A stretch of DNA of 64,000 bases from Methanobrevibacter sp. UBA412 (GCA_002495685.1 DAGJ01000002.1:49760-113759), one strand, 5' to 3'; counted from the first letter of the stretch, positions 19,729 to 30,015 are shown. Numbers and translations are program-made. The notes: generated by a model not told the origin, from the letters alone.

Positions 19729-21381
19729 ATGTTATATGAGAAGAATTTTTTTGAAAAAAATCCAATGCAAGTGGATGTAAGGGTTGCTCTTACTTATCCT
19801 AATGATTATAAGACTGCTATGAGTAATCTTGGGTATCAAATTGTTTATGGAATGTTAAATGATCGTATTGATATGTATTGTGAACGTGTGGTGATGCCTT
19901 TTACACGTAGTATTGAGACTGGTAGTCCTTTACATGATTTTGATGTTATAGCTTTCAGCCTGCAGTATGAGGAGGATTATTTTAATGTTCTTAAAATGTT
20001 GGATGATGCTGGTATACCTTTAAGACGTGAGGATCGTGGGGATAATTTTCCAATTATTATGGCTGGTGGTCCTTGTGCTAGTAGTAATCCTAGTGTTTTA
20101 AGTGATTATATTGATATTTTCATTATTGGTGAAGGTGAAGAAATCTTAGATAAGGTTTTTAATCGTTTTGCATTTATGGTTAATCCTCATAGTCAATTAG
20201 AGAGTTTAAGTAAAATTAGTGGTGTTTATCTTCCAGGAATTAGTGAGGGTAGTGTGGATTTAGAGATTGTTGATAATATGAATCAGGCTTATTATTCCCG
20301 GAATCCTATTATTACTGAGACTGATAATCCTGATTTTAGTCCTGTTTTTGGTGAGGCTATACTTTTAAATATTAGTCGTGGTTGTAGTCGTGGTTGTAGG
20401 TTTTGTATGAGTAGTTACTTGTATAGGCCTCAAAGGGAGCGTAGTGTTAAGAGTCTTGTTGAGTATTGTGAAAATGTTAAGAATCAGTATGGTTTAAATC
20501 GGGTTGCTTTTATTGGTGCAGCTGTTAGTGATTATTCTCATATTGAAGATTTAATAGGAGAGTTAGAAAGTAGGGGTTTTGAGATTAGTGTTCCTAGTAT
20601 GCGTATTGAATCTATTACTCATAATATTCTTGTTAGTTTGAAGCGTAGTGGTTTAAAGACTTTGACTATTGCGCCTGAGAGTATTTATCGACTGAGAGTC
20701 AGGATGAATAAGGATATTAGTGATGAGGAGATTTTTAATCTTGTTAGTGATGCTCTTAGTTTAGGTTTTAACTTAAAATTCTATTTTTTAATAGGTTTAC
20801 CTACAGAAACTGATGAAGATATTGAAGAGTTAATAGGATACATTAAAAAAATCAATAACTTGCCTAAGAAAATTAAAAATAAAACAGTAAGTAGTGATAA
20901 TATCACATCTGGAAGTGATAATTCTACAGGTAGGATGAGTTTCAGTATTAACCCTGTAATTCCAAAACCTCACACACCACTTCAATGGTATCCTTATGAT
21001 ATGAAATCCAATAAGAAAAAAATAAAACACTTAAAAAAAGAGTTAGGACACCTTAATATTAAATTTAGCAGTGCACGAATGGGTTTAATCCAATACATCT
21101 TAGCATGCGGAGACCATAACACAGGCAAACTCCTAGAACAATCATTAATCGTGAAACTCAGTACCCAAGATTGGTTAAACAATATACCATCCTATGAATT
21201 AAATGATAACTTACCATGGGATAATATAAATGTACGTGCAAATAAAGAATTCTTAAAAGAGGAATATAATAAAATATTAAATAATGAATTAACACCATGG
21301 TGTGAACAAGACGGTTGCTATAATTGTGGACCATGCAAACCAGAATTAAGGAAAATTAAAAAAACTAAAGGAGTGTATTAA
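19729..21381 (+). CDS. B12-binding-type radical SAM protein
   Basis: The 550-residue protein has an N-terminal cobalamin-type domain (VALTYPNDYKTAMSNLGYQ, then VIAFSLQYEEDY and IIMAGGPCASSNP near residue 110). The radical SAM motif is CSRGCRFC near 223. GAAVSDYSH, IAPESIYRLRVRMNK and FYFLIGLPTETDED follow. The C-terminal CYNCGPC could hold a second cluster. The family is widespread in archaea and similar in layout to the TIGR03960 group; the reaction is unknown. An Asn/Ser-rich insert of about 18 residues (KTVSSDNITSGSDNSTGRM, about 384-402) interrupts a normally short loop. Codon usage turns A-rich at about 20770. The aminotransferase starts 4 bp after its stop. Confidence 0.85.
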   Translation: MLYEKNFFEKNPMQVDVRVALTYPNDYKTAMSNLGYQIVYGMLNDRIDMYCERVVMPFTRSIETGSPLHDFDVIAFSLQYEEDYFNVLKMLDDAGIPLRREDRGDNFPIIMAGGPCASSNPSVLSDYIDIFIIGEGEEILDKVFNRFAFMVNPHSQLESLSKISGVYLPGISEGSVDLEIVDNMNQAYYSRNPIITETDNPDFSPVFGEAILLNISRGCSRGCRFCMSSYLYRPQRERSVKSLVEYCENVKNQYGLNRVAFIGAAVSDYSHIEDLIGELESRGFEISVPSMRIESITHNILVSLKRSGLKTLTIAPESIYRLRVRMNKDISDEEIFNLVSDALSLGFNLKFYFLIGLPTETDEDIEELIGYIKKINNLPKKIKNKTVSSDNITSGSDNSTGRMSFSINPVIPKPHTPLQWYPYDMKSNKKKIKHLKKELGHLNIKFSSARMGLIQYILACGDHNTGKLLEQSLIVKLSTQDWLNNIPSYELNDNLPWDNINVRANKEFLKEEYNKILNNELTPWCEQDGCYNCGPCKPELRKIKKTKGVY

Positions 21382-21385
21382 ATTT

Positions 21386-22498
21386 ATGGTTAAACCTGCA
21401 AAAAGAGTAGAATCAATAGAATTAAGTCAAATACGTAAAATGTTTGAAGCAACAAATCCAGATGCAATAAATCTTGGAATAGGTGAACCTGACTTTCCAG
21501 TACCAAGAAATATTAAAGAATCAATGAAACAAGCCATAAATAAGGATTATACACATTACACTCCAAATAAAGGTTTTGAGGATTTACGTTTAAAGATTTG
21601 TGAAAAATTCCAAAAAGACAATAAAATCACCACTACACCTGATAATGTTATAGTAACTAGTGGAGCTAGTGAAGCATTATATGATTGTGCACAAGCATTA
21701 TTTGAAAAAGGTGACAATGTATTAATACAAGACCCTGGATTCTTATCTTACGATGCAATTATAAGACTTGCTGAGGCAAATCCCATACCCGTAAGCACAC
21801 CATTAGAGGATGATTTTAAATTAAAAGCAGACAGTGTAAATGAATTAATAAGTCCAAATACTAAGGCTATAATAATTAATAGTCCATGTAATCCAACAGG
21901 AGCAGTTATAGATAAAAAAGATATTAAAGGTATTTGTGAACTTGCAGAAGATCATGATTTCATGATTATAAGTGATGAAATTTATGAAAAAATCATTTAC
22001 GGAGACAATAAACATTATTCTCCAGGAGCTTACACTGATAATGTTATAACACTTAATGGTTTTAGTAAAACTTATGCAATGACAGGTTTAAGAATTGGAT
22101 ACATGAGCTCACCCTCAGATATTACTGAGGAATTATTAAAAGTTCATCAATATAATATTGCATGTGCTAGTAGTATTGCACAGAAAGGTGCATATGAAGC
22201 TTTAACTGGACCACAAAACTCTGTTAAAAGTATGGTTAAGGAGTTTGAAAGACGTAAAAATCTTATTGTTAAACGTTTAAATGATATGGGTTATGAAACA
22301 CCTGATTGTGAAGGAGCATTTTATGCTTTCCCAAGAATTAATAAGCCAGAAGAGTTTGTTAAAACTGCAATGGATAAAGGAGTAATCTGTGTATTAGGTA
22401 AAGCATTTGGACCAACTGGCAAAAAACATGTTCGGATGAGTTATGCTAATAGTTATGAGAATATTGAAAAAGCAATGGACATATTAGAAACAATATAA
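21386..22498 (+). CDS. Class I/II pyridoxal-phosphate aminotransferase (aspartate aminotransferase-like)
   Basis: The 370-residue protein has the fold-type I pattern: NLGIGEPDFPVP near residue 33, SGASEALYDCAQALF near 91, the NSPCNPTGAVI motif near 164, SDEIYEKIIY near 196 and NGFSKTYAMTGLRIGY near 222, whose Lys forms the Schiff base. Arg near the C-terminus (HVRMSYANS) would bind the substrate carboxylate. It transfers an amino group between amino and 2-oxo acids; specificity cannot be read. An AAAGGAGTG ribosome site lies within the end of the preceding radical SAM gene, implying coupling. Confidence 0.92.
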   Translation: MVKPAKRVESIELSQIRKMFEATNPDAINLGIGEPDFPVPRNIKESMKQAINKDYTHYTPNKGFEDLRLKICEKFQKDNKITTTPDNVIVTSGASEALYDCAQALFEKGDNVLIQDPGFLSYDAIIRLAEANPIPVSTPLEDDFKLKADSVNELISPNTKAIIINSPCNPTGAVIDKKDIKGICELAEDHDFMIISDEIYEKIIYGDNKHYSPGAYTDNVITLNGFSKTYAMTGLRIGYMSSPSDITEELLKVHQYNIACASSIAQKGAYEALTGPQNSVKSMVKEFERRKNLIVKRLNDMGYETPDCEGAFYAFPRINKPEEFVKTAMDKGVICVLGKAFGPTGKKHVRMSYANSYENIEKAMDILETI

Positions 22499-22532
22499 AA
22501 AAAATTGGTTATGGGTTGGTGTTTTTTAGAAA

Positions 22533-23441
22533 ATGGCAAATATATTAAGACATAAAGAAGGAAGAAAAGCTGTATTTATAGCTATAATAGGGAATGTTTT
22601 CTTAACTATATTCAATATACTTGTAGGGGTAAATAGTGGAAGTTTTGCTTTAATAACTGAAGGAGCACATACATTATCTGATGTTGCAACTAGTATAATA
22701 GCTTTTCTCGGATTTGAGGTAGGTCAAAAACCTGCAGATGCAGAGCATCCTCTTGGTCATGGTCGAGCTGAAGCTATTAGTGGACTTGTAATTGTTATAT
22801 TCCTTTGTTTGGTTTCATTTGAAATATTACGATCTGCAATTATTAAATTATTCTTTGGAGGGGAAATTACAACCCCTACACTTTTAGCTGCAGGAATGGC
22901 AATAGTTGGTTTAATTATTAATCTTCTTATTAGTCATCAAATAATTAAGATTGGTACAAGTATTAATAGTCCAGCTATAGTTGCAGATGGTCATCATCAA
23001 AGAACTGATCTTTTTAACAGTCTTGCAATATTAATTGGTGTTATTGTTGCTAATTTAGGTTACCCTATTATTGATCCAGTGGTTGGTTTAATTATTGGTG
23101 TTATAATTCTTTACACTGCATTTAAAGTAGGTAGGGATAATATTAATAATATTATGGGTAAAGTTCCTTCAGAAGAGTTAATTCAAGAGATTCATGATAC
23201 TGCTGAAAGTGTTCCTGGTGTTTATGGTGTTCATGATATTCGTGTGAATTATTTAGGTGCTTATGCAACTGCTACTTTACATGTTTCACTTGATCCTGAT
23301 TTAAGTTTAAATGAGGCTCATAAGATTGCGCATCTTGTTCAAAATAAAGTAGATGATAAGGTGGATCTTATTGAAGGTGTTACTTGTCATACTTGTCCTT
23401 TAGGTTTAGAATATGATCATGAGCAACCTATTGATGAATAA
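22533..23441 (+). CDS. Cation diffusion facilitator (CDF) metal transporter
   Basis: The 302-residue protein has six hydrophobic segments in the first 210 residues and a C-terminal cytoplasmic domain. Metal sites of the family are visible: EGAHTLSDVATS near residue 44 (HxxxD), HPLGHGRAEAISG near 73, and DGHHQRTDLFNS near 152 (HxxxD). It exports divalent cations such as Zn, Fe or Mn by proton exchange; specificity is not determined. The C-terminus carries an extra TCHTCPLGLEYDHEQ segment with two Cys and two His that could sense metal. It follows the aminotransferase by 34 bp. Confidence 0.92.
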   Translation: MANILRHKEGRKAVFIAIIGNVFLTIFNILVGVNSGSFALITEGAHTLSDVATSIIAFLGFEVGQKPADAEHPLGHGRAEAISGLVIVIFLCLVSFEILRSAIIKLFFGGEITTPTLLAAGMAIVGLIINLLISHQIIKIGTSINSPAIVADGHHQRTDLFNSLAILIGVIVANLGYPIIDPVVGLIIGVIILYTAFKVGRDNINNIMGKVPSEELIQEIHDTAESVPGVYGVHDIRVNYLGAYATATLHVSLDPDLSLNEAHKIAHLVQNKVDDKVDLIEGVTCHTCPLGLEYDHEQPIDE

Positions 23442-23562
23442 AAAAAATTAAATCTTTCCTTATTTTTTTTCTCATTTTTTGTTTAATTAATTTTTAAGAA
23501 AAATTTAGTTAGAATTAGTGTTTATTTTGTATTAAGTTATAATTTTAGAATAAGTAAAGAAA

Positions 23563-23647
23563 CGCCGGGAACGGGATTTGAACCCGTGTGATCCATGGGA
23601 TCATCGGATTAGCAGTCCGACGCCGTACCAAGCTGGGCCATCCCGAC
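23563..23647 (-). tRNA. tRNA-Ser (anticodon GCT)
   Basis: Read on the minus strand, 85 nt fold as a type II tRNA. The 7-bp acceptor stem is GTCGGGA with TCCCGGC, and the discriminator base is G, as in archaeal tRNA-Ser. The anticodon arm CGGACTGCTAATCCG gives anticodon GCT for AGC/AGT codons. A long variable arm (TGATCCCATGGATCA) is the serine hallmark. The T arm is ACGGGTTCAAATCCCGT. No CCA is encoded and no intron is seen. The GC content stands out against the surroundings. A TATA-like box on the minus strand (23738-23752) lies about 90 bp upstream. Confidence 0.97.
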
Positions 23648-23678
23648 ATTTGTATTTTAAAAAAAGTTAATCTTTTTA

Positions 23679-23703
23679 TTTAATAAAAACATGTTTTATT
23701 AAA
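23679..23703. repeat. Near-perfect palindrome upstream of tRNA-Ser
   Basis: TTTAATAAAA (23679-23688) and TTTTATTAAA (23694-23703) are exact 10-bp inverted arms around ACATG. The element lies between the tRNA-Ser 5' end and the TATA-like box at 23738-23752, so it would be in the tRNA leader. It may instead terminate the upstream SRP RNA transcript, which runs the same way. Confidence 0.4.
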
Positions 23704-23784
23704 TTAGATATTCATACAATTTGTATTTTGTATTTGAATATATATAAAGTTTTACATTTTTACTATTTTTTTATAAAAAAATGG

Positions 23785-24092
23785 CATGTTCAAAAGTGGA
23801 CATAATTCAACGATGTTGGTTATCTTAAAAGCTAACTCCACCTCGCGGTTCTACAAGCATCAGATGTCAACAGTAGAGCTGCTCCTTTCCAGGCCTGACA
23901 CATTCCCACAATAAATATGATTAACTTATGCCCTCCAGCATAAATCCCATAACCACTGATCCTGCAGGACGAGACTTCTATATTAGCTTCTAAGGCCAGC
24001 ATAGCATCCAAATGCCGCCTTTTGAACTTCGACCGCACCCAAGGGGATTTGTGCTTACAAAGGACCCCTAACCCTCCAGTCTAGCCAATACT
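23785..24092 (-). ncRNA. ffs: Signal recognition particle 7S RNA
   Basis: A GC-rich island without coding capacity reads, on the minus strand, GTGTCAGGCCTGGAAAGGAG followed by CAGC. This is the conserved helix 8 (SRP54-binding) element. The 5' part has the Alu-type GGAGGGTTAGGGG and CTTGGGTGCGG loops. Segments near both ends (TTGGCTA and TAACCAA) can pair. A TATA box (TTTATATA, about 24110-24117) sits about 25 bp before the expected 5' end near 24090. The 3' end is uncertain: pairing suggests about 23812, while a T-rich stretch near 23770-23780 suggests a longer transcript. A 68-residue open frame inside it is a shadow. Confidence 0.9.
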
Positions 24093-24194
24093 AATTTAAG
24101 TCTTTAATCATATATAAATGTTAGTAAAAAAAGGAAATATTAATTGAAAATAAAATTAAAAAAAATTTAAACCATTTAAACAAATGATTTTATA

Positions 24195-24596
24195 TTATAA
24201 ATCTTCTTTAATTGCTTTAATTATATCACCATCAGATATAATACCAACAATTTTCTCATTTTCCATAACAGGTAACTGATTAATAATATCACTATGAGGG
24301 GCTTTATCATTCATTAAACAAATTGCCTCTACTAAATCATCATCAGGTGAGACAAAAGCAACATCAGTTACCATAACCTCATTAACAAGGGTTCCTAATT
24401 GATAGTTATCTAAAATAAGATTGTGTCCTAAATCAGTTGCAGATACAATTCCTACCATTTTATCATCTTCAACTACAGGCATTGCACTGATCTTCATTTT
24501 CATCAGTTTTTCAAATGCAAATACAACCTCCTCATCAGGTGTGGTTGTAAACACATCCCTTGTCATTAAATCCTTAACTTTCTTGTTTTCCAACAT
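24195..24596 (-). CDS. CBS-domain protein (two CBS repeats)
   Basis: The 133-residue protein consists of two CBS motifs: [18 protein letters not shown] with [20 protein letters not shown], then [17 protein letters not shown] with [19 protein letters not shown]. Such Bateman modules bind adenine nucleotides or SAM and regulate partners. The start is placed at ATG 24596 ([10 protein letters not shown]) because GGAGG lies 7 nt upstream; an ATG at 24611 has no ribosome site. The gene overlaps the end of 2-phosphoglycerate kinase by 23 bp, so the two are translationally coupled and the CBS protein may modulate the kinase. Confidence 0.92.
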   Translation of the reverse strand: MLENKKVKDLMTRDVFTTTPDEEVVFAFEKLMKMKISAMPVVEDDKMVGIVSATDLGHNLILDNYQLGTLVNEVMVTDVAFVSPDDDLVEAICLMNDKAPHSDIINQLPVMENEKIVGIISDGDIIKAIKEDL

Positions 24597-25491
24597 TTTT
24601 TTCTCCTCCATATGTTTTAGTAATATACTTTATTATTGAATCAATTGTTGTGATTACATCAATGTTCTCAATTACAGGAACATCATAGGTTTTAGCTTGT
24701 GATACAATATAATTTTGAGTTTTACGAATTGCATTGAAATGTTCTAAATATCTTTGTAATGGTCTTCTAGCCCATGTTTGCCTACATCTAGAGTAGAATC
24801 TTCCTTTGTGCATTTTTTCATTACTTAAGGATAATGTGAACATTACAACATTATCTTTTTCCATTAAGTCTTCTCGTATGAAACCTGGAACAATATGTAC
24901 TCCTTCTATAATTATACTAATTCCTTCTTTAAGTGCTCGCTCTATTACAGCTTCTACTCCTACACTTACGGTTTCCACGTGACTTTTATATCCTACGATT
25001 ATTGCATCATATTCTGGTGGTGGGGGTACACGTAGCACATTACATGCTGTGTAACTAGATTCATGTATTACAGGACTTAATTCTTTGGAGACTATTTTAC
25101 GCATTACTTCACGTATCATATCTGTACTAACCATATTTTTTATCCCTAAACGGTTTGCTATTTCAAATGCTATTGATGATGTCCCTACACCTGATGCTCC
25201 ACCAATTAGGATTATTAATGGTTCTTGGCTTTGTCTTATTCGTCTCCAGTTTATATATTTCTCTGCTATTAAAGGATTTTCTTTCTTTAATTCTGTAACT
25301 ATATATTCAACTAATTCATCAACAGATATTTTAGTTATATTATTTTCTTTTAACTTGGATTCTATTATTGCAGCCATAGCATATGCTCGGTTAGGCCCTA
25401 CTTCTGCACGAGTTAATGAACGGGATAATACTCCTTTTGAGAAGGGTTCTGTATATTTTTTCCCATTAACGGTTCCTTCAACTAAAATCAT
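24574..25491 (-). CDS. pgk2: 2-phosphoglycerate kinase
   Basis: The 305-residue protein has an ATP-cone-like N-terminal domain (about 1-85, [16 protein letters not shown]) and a P-loop kinase domain with [16 protein letters not shown] near residue 97. [22 protein letters not shown] and [11 protein letters not shown] follow. This matches archaeal 2-phosphoglycerate kinase, which makes 2,3-diphosphoglycerate for the cyclic 2,3-diphosphoglycerate of Methanobacteriales, a thermoprotectant or phosphate store. The gene pairs with the CBS protein. No partner cyclase (cpgS) is in the window. Confidence 0.9.
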   Translation of the reverse strand: MILVEGTVNGKKYTEPFSKGVLSRSLTRAEVGPNRAYAMAAIIESKLKENNITKISVDELVEYIVTELKKENPLIAEKYINWRRIRQSQEPLIILIGGASGVGTSSIAFEIANRLGIKNMVSTDMIREVMRKIVSKELSPVIHESSYTACNVLRVPPPPEYDAIIVGYKSHVETVSVGVEAVIERALKEGISIIIEGVHIVPGFIREDLMEKDNVVMFTLSLSNEKMHKGRFYSRCRQTWARRPLQRYLEHFNAIRKTQNYIVSQAKTYDVPVIENIDVITTIDSIIKYITKTYGGEKNVGKQES

Positions 25492-25722
25492 AGTTTAATC
25501 AAATCCTTTTATATTAAATATAGTTTATTAATCCTTTTTTTAAAGGCTTCTAATGTTTTTAAATTTAAAAAATCCAATTTATTATAATTGTTTTAATACT
25601 TAAGAACATTAAATAACAGTTTTTCATATTATTATAATTTAGTATCTAAAAAAAAATATTAATAAGTTTTTCTATTTAATCTTAACAGAAAAAATTAGTA
25701 AAAAAGGATTAAAATAATAATT

Positions 25723-27126
25723 TTATTTATCAATTCTTTTAGAATCTGTAAATAATTTATCCCCAGATTTATAACCTATTAAACACATTAATACACATAA
25801 AATACTTATTATTGTAGTAATTAGTAAGGTTATTTGGGAACTAAAGATTAAACCTGGAAAATTTGATGGTTTTATAATAACATTACCCATAATTAATGCA
25901 AATATTGTTGTTAAAATACCTACACTTGCAGTTTGCCCTATTATTCTCATTGTTGCTACAGCTGATGATGCCATAGGCGTATCTTTTGGAGGCACACTAC
26001 TCATTATTGTGTTAACATTAGGTGATGCGAATAATCCATAACCTATCCCTTGTAAAAACATTGAAATTATAATAACATATAATGGGGTTGTTTTATTTAA
26101 TGGTATTATTAATAATAATCCTATTGTAACTATTCCCATTCCAATTGCTGATATTTTTTGTGGATCAAATTTATCTGAGAGTTTTCCAGAGAATGGTGAT
26201 ACAATTGCCATCATTAATGGTGTTACTATTAATAATAATCCAGTTATTTCTGTGTTGAATCCTCTAATGTATTGTAAGTTATAGTTAAGTATAGTTGATA
26301 CTACAAATGTTGCAATATAACTTAGTATACTAGCTAGATTTGATGATAAGAATTTCTTGTTTTTGTATAAATTAATATCAAATGCTGGTTGATTGGTGTT
26401 TATTTCCATTTTAGCAAATAGTATTAAGAGTATTATACCAATTAGTGTAATTATTAATCCTTGGATTGTGTTAAGTGTTGAGAATCCATAAATTAAGAGT
26501 AGTATTCCTACTGCAAATATTGTTGATCCTTTCCAGTCAAATTTTTCATTTGCTCCTTTAATCCATTCGTCTTTAATAAATAGTAATAGTATTATGTTTA
26601 TAATCATTACAGGTACCATTATCCAAAAAATACTTGCCCATCCATAGTGGTAGGTTAATATTCCTCCTATTACTGGTGCTAATGCTATTCCAATATAAAC
26701 ACAACTAACATTTATTCCTAATGCTTGTCCCCTATTTGTTGTTGTTATTGCTTCAGTTATCATAAGTATTGTGTCTACACATAATCCCGCCCCACCTATT
26801 CCTTGAATTATTCTAAATAAAAATAATAAGGGTATAGTATTTGATAGTGGTGTTCCTATTGTTCCGATTAGCATTAAGATTAATGACCATAGGAATGTTT
26901 TTTTAATTCCATATTTTCCACATAGTTTTCCAAATGGTATGGCGAAAATTGCCATTGTTAAAAGGAATATGTTTGTTACCCAATTTTGCATTATATTACT
27001 TAAACCAAATACAGTTGCCATTTGAGGTAATGCTATAGGTGTTACATTTCCAATGTATGCTCCGTGTAGTGCAGCAAGTGATGCTGCTGCTATTATTATT
27101 ATATCTTGTTTTAATTGATTTTCCAT
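25723..27126 (-). CDS. MFS drug/solute exporter, DHA2 (14-TM) type, copy 1
   Basis: The 467-residue protein has about 14 hydrophobic segments. It shows MFS motif A (FGKLCGKYGIKKTF near residue 63) and a family signature FRIIQGIGGAGLCVDT near 107. A second QGIGYGLFASPNVNTIMSSVPP motif near 360 is shared, with small changes, by all four tandem paralogues. It probably exports a drug-like or metabolic compound with proton antiport; substrate unknown. It is the last of four head-to-tail MFS genes. Start at ATG 27126. Confidence 0.87.
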   Translation of the reverse strand: MENQLKQDIIIIAAASLAALHGAYIGNVTPIALPQMATVFGLSNIMQNWVTNIFLLTMAIFAIPFGKLCGKYGIKKTFLWSLILMLIGTIGTPLSNTIPLLFLFRIIQGIGGAGLCVDTILMITEAITTTNRGQALGINVSCVYIGIALAPVIGGILTYHYGWASIFWIMVPVMIINIILLLFIKDEWIKGANEKFDWKGSTIFAVGILLLIYGFSTLNTIQGLIITLIGIILLILFAKMEINTNQPAFDINLYKNKKFLSSNLASILSYIATFVVSTILNYNLQYIRGFNTEITGLLLIVTPLMMAIVSPFSGKLSDKFDPQKISAIGMGIVTIGLLLIIPLNKTTPLYVIIISMFLQGIGYGLFASPNVNTIMSSVPPKDTPMASSAVATMRIIGQTASVGILTTIFALIMGNVIIKPSNFPGLIFSSQITLLITTIISILCVLMCLIGYKSGDKLFTDSKRIDK

Positions 27127-27195
27127 AATATTTTTCCATTTTTAAAAAGAAAATTTGTTTCATTTATATAAACAAAAGTATAAAGCCTTAAAAGT

Positions 27196-28581
27196 TTATG
27201 ATTGTATTAATTTATCTTTAGATTTAACACCAATATAAGAAGCATAAGCAGCTAGTATACTAATAATTGTAACAATTATAAATGTGATTTTGATAGAGAA
27301 AATTAATTCTGGGAAATTAGCAACTGCAATAACAACATCTCCCATAATAATTGCGCAAATAACAGTGAAAACTGTCATACTAATAGTTTCACCCATAACA
27401 CACATTGTAGCAAGGGAAGATGAAGCCATAGGAGTATCTTCTGCTGGAACACTGCTCATTATAGTATTATTATTAGGTGATGCAAAGATTCCATAACCTA
27501 TACCTTGGAAACATAATGATAATACTAAAACTGGTACTGGAATATTTTTATTTAAGAATATTAAAATAAATAATCCAATTGTAACAAGTCCCATACCTAA
27601 AGTTGTTAATTTTTGAGGATCCACTTTATCTGACAAGTAACCTGCAAGTGGTGATGAGACCGCCATAAGTACTGGTGAGATTGCAACAAGCAAACCAGTT
27701 TGTGCTGTATTCCAACCCATAATATATTGAAGATAATAAGATAAAATTGTTGTAACAGCAAAAGTTGCTACATAACTTAATAGGGAAGCTAGATTACTTG
27801 ATAGGAATCTTTTATTCTTGTATAAACTCATTTTAAGGATAGGATCAGGTACTTTTAATTCAGTTTTTATAAACAAAATTAGTAAAACTACACCTATAAT
27901 TGCTAGTATTAAACCTATTGGTGAAGTGATATTTGAAAATCCATATATAAACATTATTATTCCCATGGCGAAGACTATGGATCCTTTCCAATCAAATATA
28001 TCATTTACTCCTTCATACCAATCATTTGGAATTAATAAGAGGACTATGATATTGAGTAATACAAATGGTACCATTACCCAGAAAATGCTTTGCCAACCAA
28101 AATCATAAATTAAAACCCCACCTAAAAATGGTGCTAAGGCAATTCCTAAATATACACATGCAAGATTAATACCGAAAGCTTTACCCCTGTTTTCAGGTGA
28201 TACTACCTCTGCAATTATTAATGGTGTGTCAACTGATAAGCCTGCAGCACCAATTCCTGATAGTATCCGAAAAGCAAATAAGAGTATTGCTGAATTAGAT
28301 AATGCTGTTCCTATTGTACCAACAAGGAAGAGTATGCAGGAGTAGATGAATGTTTTTTTAACACCATATTTTCCACAAATTTTTCCTAATGGTACTGTAA
28401 ATACTGCCATTGTTAAGATAAATGATAAAGATACCCAATTTTGGAGGATGTTATTTAATCCGAAAGCTAATGCCATTTTAGGTAATGCTACACTTGCAAC
28501 ATTAGCACTGTATGATCCATAAAACACACCTAAACAAGAAGCTAAAAGTGCATATATTCCTATTTTTTTATCTTTTTCCAT
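27196..28581 (-). CDS. MFS drug/solute exporter, DHA2 (14-TM) type, copy 2
   Basis: The paralogue of about 461 residues has the same motifs: LGKICGKYGVKKTF (motif A), FRILSGIGAAGLSVDT and QGIGYGIFASPNNNTIMSSV. It is closest to copy 1 by eye in loops and length. ATG 28581 (MEKDKKIGIY) is taken as start because GGGATG lies about 9 nt upstream; another ATG 12 nt earlier is possible. It is 69 bp upstream of copy 1. Fourteen hydrophobic segments are predicted by reading; no signal peptide. Confidence 0.86.
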   Translation of the reverse strand: MEKDKKIGIYALLASCLGVFYGSYSANVASVALPKMALAFGLNNILQNWVSLSFILTMAVFTVPLGKICGKYGVKKTFIYSCILFLVGTIGTALSNSAILLFAFRILSGIGAAGLSVDTPLIIAEVVSPENRGKAFGINLACVYLGIALAPFLGGVLIYDFGWQSIFWVMVPFVLLNIIVLLLIPNDWYEGVNDIFDWKGSIVFAMGIIMFIYGFSNITSPIGLILAIIGVVLLILFIKTELKVPDPILKMSLYKNKRFLSSNLASLLSYVATFAVTTILSYYLQYIMGWNTAQTGLLVAISPVLMAVSSPLAGYLSDKVDPQKLTTLGMGLVTIGLFILIFLNKNIPVPVLVLSLCFQGIGYGIFASPNNNTIMSSVPAEDTPMASSSLATMCVMGETISMTVFTVICAIIMGDVVIAVANFPELIFSIKITFIIVTIISILAAYASYIGVKSKDKLIQS

Positions 28582-28626
28582 TTTAATAAACATCCCATAA
28601 AAGATTAATTTTAACTTATACTTTTT

Positions 28627-30015
28627 TTAGTATTTTAATTTATCATTAGATTTCATACCTACTAATGATATTAAAACACTTATACCTGCTAAGATACATG
28701 CAATTACTAGTGCATAATGACAGCTTAACCCTAAACCAGAATAGACTTTTGGACTTATTACAACATCCCCAATTACAAATGCAAATATTACAGTTAATAA
28801 TCCCATAGCCATTGTTTGACCTATAACACGCATTGTAGAAACACTTGCAGAAGCCATACCAGTACTTTCAATTGGTACACTACTCATTATAGTATTAGTA
28901 TTTGGTGAGCTGAATATTCCGAAACCTGCCCCTTGTAATAGCATTGCAATTATAACAATCCATAATGGAGTATTTTTATTGAGGAAAGTTAATATGAATA
29001 ATGCTAATGTTACAAGTCCCATACCAAATGCTGCAAGTTTTTGAGGATTAACCTTATCTGATAGTTTACCTGATTGTGGAGTTATAATTGATTGAGTTAA
29101 AGGTGTGGCTACTAATATTATACCTGTCATTTGACTTGTATATCCACATATATATTGAAAATGATAATTAAGAATTGTAGTAACCCCATAAATTGCAACA
29201 TAACTTATAAGAGAGGCAATATTTGAGGATAAAAATTTATGATTTTTAAATAATTTAACATCAAAAATTGGGTATTCCACTTTTAATTCATACAAAGCAA
29301 AACACAAGAGAAATATTATACCCATAATGGTTATAAACAATCCATTTAATTCGTTAAGTATGGTAAAACCATACATAAAACAAATTATACCTATAGTGTA
29401 AAATATTGAGCCTTTATAATCTATTGGATCATTTTCCCCTTCCCTCCATTCGTTTGGAACTTTAACTAAGATTATGGCAATTATTAATAAAACAATTGGT
29501 ATTGTGATTAGGAATATACTTTGCCAACCTAAATTATAGGTTAAACTACCTCCAAGAAATGGTGAAAGTGATAATCCAATATAAACAGCACCAATATTTA
29601 TACCTAAAGCTTTACCACGATGTTCTTCTGGTATGGCTTTAACAAGCATAGCAACAGCAGTTACAAAAATAGCTGAAGAAGCGGTTGCTTGAAAAACCCT
29701 GAAAAAGAATAAGATTGCTGCATTGATTGATAATATTGTACCGATTGCTCCTACTGCAAACATGGCCTCTGAGATTAAAAATGATTTTTTCAAACCCCAT
29801 TTACTGCAAAGTTTACCGAAGGGTATACTTAAAACTGCAATTGTTAAAAGGAAAATATTTACAACCCAATTCTGTAAGATAATGCTTAAATTGAAATAAT
29901 TCGCAATTTGAGGTAAAGCTATAACTGATACATTAGATGTGTATGCTGTTATAAAAGATGCTAATGATACTGCAATTATTAAATAAAAATTCATTGATTT
30001 ATCATTTTTAGACAA
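28627..30015 (-). CDS. MFS drug/solute exporter, DHA2 (14-TM) type, copy 3 (TTG start)
   Basis: The 462-residue paralogue has FGKLCSKWGLKKSF (motif A), FRVFQATASSAIFVT, where the usual glycine-rich signature is altered, and QGAGFGIFSSPNTNTIMSSV. The start is read as TTG 30015 because AAGGAG (30025-30030) lies 9 nt upstream and the resulting DKSM N-terminus matches copy 4. An internal ATG at 29994 lacks a ribosome site. The loss of GIGGAG-type glycines suggests a shifted substrate range. Confidence 0.85.
   Translation of the reverse strand: MSKNDKSMNFYLIIAVSLASFITAYTSNVSVIALPQIANYFNLSIILQNWVVNIFLLTIAVLSIPFGKLCSKWGLKKSFLISEAMFAVGAIGTILSINAAILFFFRVFQATASSAIFVTAVAMLVKAIPEEHRGKALGINIGAVYIGLSLSPFLGGSLTYNLGWQSIFLITIPIVLLIIAIILVKVPNEWREGENDPIDYKGSIFYTIGIICFMYGFTILNELNGLFITIMGIIFLLCFALYELKVEYPIFDVKLFKNHKFLSSNIASLISYVAIYGVTTILNYHFQYICGYTSQMTGIILVATPLTQSIITPQSGKLSDKVNPQKLAAFGMGLVTLALFILTFLNKNTPLWIVIIAMLLQGAGFGIFSSPNTNTIMSSVPIESTGMASASVSTMRVIGQTMAMGLLTVIFAFVIGDVVISPKVYSGLGLSCHYALVIACILAGISVLISLVGMKSNDKLKY

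Noticed and set aside
23832..24038. 68-residue open frame with GC-rich codons
   Set aside because: It lies wholly inside the SRP RNA gene, whose conserved helix 8 motif explains the composition.
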